Shown one piece after another: positions 59,836 to 64,000 of a stretch of 64,000 nucleotides of DNA. The stretch lies in contig CAVRJE010000014.1 of NCBI GenBank assembly GCA_963721365.1, positions 11,983 to 75,982 on the forward strand. Direction: 5' to 3'. Position 1 is the stretch's first letter. Each line of letters opens with the position of its first letter. Source of the stretch: CAIQPS01 sp963721365. Lineage in GTDB: Bacteria; Actinomycetota; Thermoleophilia; RBG-16-64-13. The position numbers and the translations under genes are program-made. The notes beneath the pieces are model-generated. The model ran no database searches. It had not been told where the DNA came from and saw only the letters and a list, made by a program, of their open reading frames with translations.

Positions 59836-60771
59836 ATGCTAATGGAATACGGCATCTACGCGGCGATCTTCGTTCTCTTTCTTGGCATCGTGGCCCTCGT
59901 GGTCTGGGGAACGCGCAAGAGCGGCGCCAAGGCACAGGTGATGAGCTCGCTGGAAAGGCTCGATGCCTACGACTCTCAGGCCTTTCGTCGGGCGGAGTTG
60001 GACCAGCCGGCGACCCAGCGTCTGCTGGCGCCAGCGGTGCGAGCGCTTATCAGGGGTGGCGCGAGGTATCACGCCCTCAGGCCGGATCCGGAAACTGGAG
60101 CGGAAGATCGAGTCGGCCGGCCGCCCTTGGAACCTAGACGTCAACGCGCTACTCGTTTTGAAGTTCCTATCGCTGGCCTTCGGGCTGGTGATTCTGGTGG
60201 CTCTGGCGGCACTCCAGGTCCTTCCGCTCATCTGGTTCGTCGTACTGGCCGTTTTCGTGGTCCTGTTCACGTACTACCTGCCCGATCTCATCCTCAATTC
60301 TGCCATCGAGCACCCGCCGGCAGGAGATCGCCCGGGCGCTTCCGGATTTCCTCGATCTACTGACCGTGAGCGTCGAGGCCGGCTTGGGTCTTGACTCGGC
60401 CATGGCCAAGATCGCCGAGCGAATGCGGGGGCCGCTCAAGGAGGAGATCCTCATCGCCCTCCATCAGATCCGCATGGGGAAGACGCGTGCAGCCGCGCTG
60501 CGCGACGTTGGCCGACCGCTGCAACGTCGACGATCTCACGACGTTCGTCACCGCCCTCATCCAGTCTCAGCAACTCGGGATCAGTCTCGGGCAGGTGCTT
60601 CGCGTACAGGCTGAGCAGATCCGCACCATCCAGAGGCAGAGGATCGAGGAACGGGCTCAGAAAGCGCCAGTGAAGTTGCTCGTCCCGCTGATCTTGTGCA
60701 TCTTCCCGGCGATGTTCGTCGTTATCATTGGTCCGGCGGTCATCAAGATCTACGACGCGCTGCTGCGATAG
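59836..60771 (+). CDS. tadC: Pilus inner-membrane protein TadC
   Basis: About 310 residues. N-terminal membrane segment (YAAIFVLFLGIVALVVWGT), two more (LKFLSLAFGLVILVALAAL, WFVVLAVFVVLFTYYLPDL), then the type II secretion F domain: DFLDLLTVSVEAGLGLDSAM, KEEILIALHQIRMGKTRAAA, DDLTTFVTALIQSQQLGISL and a C-terminal segment (VPLILCIFPAMFVVIIGPAV). Breaks near 60060, 60318 and 60508. ATG at 59836 has GGGGAG upstream. Last gene of the Tad block. Confidence 0.92.
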
Positions 60772-60910
60772 CGGCGCCTCGACTCGTCGACTAAGCTCGT
60801 GCGACAGTGGCGGCTCCGACCGTACGCCGCCGCACCCTCGCTCCGCAGTTCGCTCACCCGCTGCCGGCGCTTCTTTGGCGCTGCCAGGCCCCGTTCGCTG
60901 ACGCCCGCCG

Positions 60911-61612
60911 CTACTCCGTAGTAGTAGTCGTCTCGCCCTCGCCGGTGGTGTCCGTACTGCCCGTGTCCCCGGTAGTGTCGGTGGTATCGGTGGCGGTCTC
61001 CGCGATCTGGCCGCGAATGCGGTCCACCGGGGTCATCGTGGTGCCCACGCTCACGTAGGCCTTGCCGTCGTTGATCAAGGCGATGAGGTCTCCTAGCGTT
61101 CCTCCCTCGAGAGAGCCGGTCAGACTCGCCTCGTCGATAGTGCCCTGGGCGAGCACCCCGGAGTAGTCACCGCTTTCGGCCGGACCGGCGAAGAGGGTAT
61201 AGACCGCCGTGCCCTCGTCGCCCTCGGCGCCCTCGTAGATCGAGGCTACGCTCGGCGCGGTCAGATTATCCACGTCGAGATTGAAGGTCAACTCCTCGGT
61301 CTCGGGGTCGTAGGTCATGAGGAAGCTGCCGGTGGCGTCGGTCTCGACCGCGGGCACCGAGTCGGCGCCGGTGAGGTCGGCCTCATACGTGGCCGTGCCC
61401 AATGTGGTGCTGGTCGTCTCGCCGTTCGTGGTGGTGGTCGTGGTGGTCTCCTCATCGGTGGAGCCGCCGCAGGTGGCGACGAGGACGATGATGACGATGA
61501 TCAGGCCCAGCAGGACAAGAACAGCTACCAGACGGCGCCGTTGGATCTGCTCTTTGCGGCGCTGCCGCTGCAGTTCTCGGGGCGTCAGCTCGCGTCGGTT
61601 GTCGTTTGCCAT
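60911..61612 (-). CDS. Membrane-anchored CHRD-domain protein
   Basis: Intact, 233 residues. A basic cytoplasmic start (RELQRQRRKEQIQRRR), one membrane helix (VAVLVLLGLIIVIIVLVATC), a Thr-rich linker, then a CHRD (chordin-like) domain: YEADLTGADSVPAVETDATG, FLMTYDPETEELTFNLDV, IYEGAEGDEG and YSGVLAQGTIDEASLTG. A second Thr/Asp/Gly-rich tail ends the protein. Surface location is likely; function unknown. The Cys right after the helix could be lipid-modified, but the long basic start argues for a plain anchor. The 139 bp between tadC and this gene show nothing. Confidence 0.88.
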   Translation of the reverse strand: MANDNRRELTPRELQRQRRKEQIQRRRLVAVLVLLGLIIVIIVLVATCGGSTDEETTTTTTTNGETTSTTLGTATYEADLTGADSVPAVETDATGSFLMTYDPETEELTFNLDVDNLTAPSVASIYEGAEGDEGTAVYTLFAGPAESGDYSGVLAQGTIDEASLTGSLEGGTLGDLIALINDGKAYVSVGTTMTPVDRIRGQIAETATDTTDTTGDTGSTDTTGEGETTTTTE

Positions 61613-61729
61613 CGATCCTCTCCGCGACTCGGGTTTGACTGCGCTCCAGTGTACCTGTTTTCATGCCTTATGATTTAGTCGTGAGACAGGCAGAATGAAG
61701 GTGTAGATCGTACCGCTGGAGGTCGTCGC

Positions 61730-62577
61730 ATGGCCGGCGCTCGAGAACTCACCGCCGAAGAGAAAGGCCAGTCCTACTCCAAGTACTACTATCGCCCGCA
61801 CGCGGGCGCATCGCCGGAGCTGGCCCCCTGCTGAAAGATCACAAGCCCATCGACCCCGGCGAGGCCCTTCCTATCGAGCAGATGAACGACCTGCTGAAGC
61901 CCGGCTATCTGCCCGGGGAGACCGGCTACTGCACGCTTCCCCACGGCGGGGCCTACGTGGCCGTCCGGCACCCCATGCCCGGCGTGACCGCGGAGATGGT
62001 GAACTGGTGGTTCGCATGGCACGGGCTGGAGGACCTGCGCTACATGCTGTGGTCGCCCAAGGACCATTTCGCCGTGTCCATGACCGACGAGGACCGGGCG
62101 AAGGTGCTGGACCCGGACCGGCCGCTCGTCCTCAAGTTCCAGGGGGTCACGCACCACGTGTACGAGGATATCGGCGGCGGCGCGGACGACCTCTGGATCA
62201 GCTTCATGACGCCCGAGGACTTCGGGTTCGACATGGGCCGCTGGAAGGCGCCCAACGTGGCCACGCTGGTCGCGGCCAACGTCCTCGTCAAGGCGAGCGG
62301 TGCCCCCGACGACGCCCCCATGATGCCGGTCGCGATGTGCCACTTCATCCGCGAACTCCCCGGGGCCGCTCCCGGTGCCGGCGGCGTGGAATTCCGCACC
62401 CGCTTCTGGATGGGCTGGCAGATCGTCGACAAGAAGCCCCATTTCGCTCTCCCGGCTGGGACGAAGGTCCCCGAGGCCGTACCGGCAGGGTTGTTCGAGC
62501 ACTGCATCCTGGAGTACTCGAATCTGCGGGTGCTGCTCCCCGAGATCTACGCCGAGATGGGCGGAGTCGTGGCCTAG
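61730..62577 (+). CDS. 2,4-diacetylphloroglucinol hydrolase (PhlG)-like protein
   Basis: About 283 residues, the length of PhlG, a zinc enzyme that cleaves a C-C bond of 2,4-diacetylphloroglucinol to give monoacetylphloroglucinol and acetate. Family stretches: MPGVTAEMVNWWFAWHGLED, GVTHHVYEDIGGG, FDMGRWKAPNVATLVAANV and VEFRTRFWMGWQIVDKK. FEHCILEY gives His and Glu four apart, as in the PhlG zinc site (His270/Glu274). The start is ATG at 61730, 7 nt after GGAGG; one base is missing near 61830, after which LLKDHKPIDPGEALP continues. The true substrate may be another acyl-phloroglucinol or a related beta-diketone. Confidence 0.82.
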
Positions 62578-62698
62578 GCCGGACGGCGTCCACGCGCAGT
62601 ATCTGAAGCAGGGTTGACCCCGGCCGGCGCCGCAAGTCGCCATGTTACTATCCGAGTGCGCCCGGCTTGTAGAGTGCCCGCCAAAGGAGAGTAACGCG

Positions 62699-63295
62699 AT
62701 GGAGTTCAAGGAGTTGCTGACCAAGCGCTATGCGACGAAGCTGTTCCAGCCCAAGGCGGTGCCGGAAGAGACCATGCAGGAGCTCTTGGAGATGGTCCGG
62801 CTGGCCCCTTCGGGCCTCAACGTCCAGCCTTGGCGCATCAAGGTCGTCGGCGACGCCGAGACCAAGGCGATGCTGTCGCCGGCCACTCACGACGAGGCGC
62901 AGATCAACAGCTGCTCGCATCTGCTCGTGTTCTGTGCGGATATGGACTGGGCCGCCCTGACCCAACGGTTGGGCCGGGCGATGAAGGAGCGCACCATACC
63001 CGACATGATCTGGGCGAAGGTCATGGGCATCGCTGCCGAGATGGCGCAGGAACCCGAGCCGGAACTGCGGGCGTGGATCACCGGCCAGGCATATATCGCC
63101 GCCACCTACGGGCTGCTGGGCGCGCAGGCGCTGGGCCTCGATTGCTGCCCGATGACCCACTTCGAGCCCCGTGAGTACTCGCGGATCCTGGGTCTGCCTG
63201 AGAACATCGTCCCGGTGGTTCTCCTGCCGGTAGGCTACGCGGCCGACGAGGCGCGGCCGAAGTGGCGCTACCCGCTGGGAGACCTGCTGATTTAG
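62699..63295 (+). CDS. Nitroreductase-family protein
   Basis: Intact, 198 residues. FMN-dependent oxidoreductase fold: the N-terminal KRYATKLFQPKAVPEETM, APSGLNVQPWRIKVVGD (FMN contacts), and the C-terminal AATYGLLGAQALGLDCCPMT with GLPENIVPVVLLPVGYA. ATG at 62699 has AAGGAGAG upstream. It follows the PhlG-like gene on the same strand after 121 bp. A nitro or quinone substrate is usual; the natural one is unknown. Confidence 0.92.
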   Translation: MEFKELLTKRYATKLFQPKAVPEETMQELLEMVRLAPSGLNVQPWRIKVVGDAETKAMLSPATHDEAQINSCSHLLVFCADMDWAALTQRLGRAMKERTIPDMIWAKVMGIAAEMAQEPEPELRAWITGQAYIAATYGLLGAQALGLDCCPMTHFEPREYSRILGLPENIVPVVLLPVGYAADEARPKWRYPLGDLLI

Positions 63296-63305
63296 GCCGC
63301 ATGGG

Positions 63306-63962
63306 TCAGCGGGCCCTGCCCATCAGATAGCCCCCGAAGGACATGGTCCAGGCGAGGATGGGGTAGGCGACCCACCGCTCGATTCCGCCCAAGCCCAGGC
63401 CGGCTGTAGGACTGCTGTCGCCCAGGACCATGTAGAGGACGAGCATAGCCAGCGAGACCACGCCCAGGACGATCGAGACGACGCTGAAGGGTGGGGTCTG
63501 CACGGTTTGGGAGACGATGGCGGCCAGTCCCCCGGCGGAGAAGATCAGCAGGGCGAAGAGCGCGTGGATGTTCCCGTAGTTGCCCGGAAACACGCCCACG
63601 CCCAGGATCCCCACTCCTGTCAGAGCGGTGAGGATGGGCACAGCCACCCGGCGGAAGCCCCTCTCCAGGCAGAAGGCCGCCGCAAGGACCAGCAACCCCG
63701 TGACGATCATCGCGGCATTGAAGACGGTGGCCGAAGGCTTCTCGATGACGCTGTCCGGTGGCTCCGTGGCCCCGAGGTCGCTTATCGCGTTCTTGGACGT
63801 ACTGTAGCCCTCGGGATAGAGGGCCTCGGCCGTGATGATGCCCATGAAAGCGATGAAGCCGGCGAGGAAGAGCAGGACTCCGGCCGCCGCGAGGAATCGC
63901 GGCCGTAGCAGGCGGCGCTCGGCCCGGGCCTGCACGATCTGGTCCGTCGACGTGGCACTCAT
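63306..63962 (-). CDS. DUF998-family membrane protein
   Basis: Intact, 218 residues, six hydrophobic segments, beginning FLAAAGVLLFLAGFIAFMGI. The first loop YPEGYSTSKNAISDLGATEP is the hallmark of DUF998 proteins, and VGVFPGNYGNIHALFALLIF the second conserved region. Role unknown. ATG at 63960-63962. The convergent nitroreductase gene ends 10 nt from its stop. The last 38 nt of the window hold nothing recognisable. Confidence 0.88.
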   Translation of the reverse strand: MSATSTDQIVQARAERRLLRPRFLAAAGVLLFLAGFIAFMGIITAEALYPEGYSTSKNAISDLGATEPPDSVIEKPSATVFNAAMIVTGLLVLAAAFCLERGFRRVAVPILTALTGVGILGVGVFPGNYGNIHALFALLIFSAGGLAAIVSQTVQTPPFSVVSIVLGVVSLAMLVLYMVLGDSSPTAGLGLGGIERWVAYPILAWTMSFGGYLMGRAR

Positions 63963-64000
63963 GGCGACACCCTACGTCACAACCCATCGCCCGCGCAAGA

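Noticed and set aside
60911..61612. Thr-rich stretches of the CHRD protein as nucleotide repeats
   Set aside because: Codon-level low complexity in linkers, not a tandem repeat array.

Overview
The window is high-GC DNA from what is most likely an anaerobic member of the Actinomycetota. The reasons are a pstSCAB-phoU cluster divergent from a two-gene PhoP/PhoR pair, a Tad/Flp pilus locus, frequent GTG/TTG starts, TANNNT -10 boxes lying 6 nt before a start codon, an NAD(P)-linked [FeFe]-hydrogenase under Rex, and oxygen-independent aromatic chemistry. The lineage is an inference; there is no rRNA or marker phylogeny here. A dominant technical feature is that more than half of the genes are broken by single-base indels while their protein sequence stays conserved across the breaks. 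I read this as sequence or assembly error, not gene decay, and give one span per reconstructed gene.

Layout. 1-2.0 kb: a molybdenum enzyme related to transhydroxylase (cut by the edge). 2.2-3.1 kb: lgt. 3.0-10.3 kb: phosphate regulon (phoP-phoR leftward; Pho box; pstS-pstC-pstA-pstB-phoU rightward). 10.4-13.0 kb: a phosphoribosyltransferase and a zinc-ribbon/unknown pair. 13.1-17.9 kb: a transhydroxylase large subunit (athL) with its four catalytic residues intact, a gamma-resorcylate-decarboxylase-like amidohydrolase and a lactonase-like metallo-beta-lactamase-fold enzyme, with two strong operator-like palindromes. 18-20 kb: HAD phosphatase, RidA and hydrolase genes. 20.3-24.1 kb: oxidative pentose phosphate operon gnd-pgl-zwf. 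24-28.5 kb: DUF169 remnant, NTF2-like protein, HD-GYP regulator, radical SAM enzyme and iron alcohol dehydrogenase. 28.5-35.6 kb: MFS, ABC and MMPL exporters with a TetR regulator.

35.6-45.2 kb is the most striking block: a leftward operon of receiver - hndA - hndC - hndD - sensory [FeFe]-hydrogenase fused to a histidine kinase - receiver - receiver/PAS/histidine kinase, headed by rex and two Rex-type operators. It combines a catalytic NAD(P)-coupled hydrogenase with an apparent H2 (or redox) sensor that can signal by phosphorylation. 45.3-48.8 kb: UbiD-family decarboxylase, RutB-like isochorismatase, a hydroxyacyl-CoA dehydrogenase-like protein and a tiny membrane peptide. 49.1-60.8 kb: a NarL-type two-component pair overlapping a prepilin peptidase gene, then Flp pilin, TadE, TadG, CpaB, CpaE, CpaF, a von Willebrand A domain-TadB fusion and TadC. 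60.9-64 kb: CHRD protein, a 2,4-diacetylphloroglucinol-hydrolase-like enzyme, nitroreductase and a DUF998 membrane protein.

Taken together, the transhydroxylase, resorcylate-decarboxylase-like, PhlG-like and UbiD-like enzymes suggest anaerobic handling of polyhydroxylated aromatics, with reducing equivalents passing through the NAD(P)H pool, which Rex and the hydrogenase island would sense and balance. This link is inferred from gene content only. No tRNA, rRNA, CRISPR array or insertion sequence was recognised.
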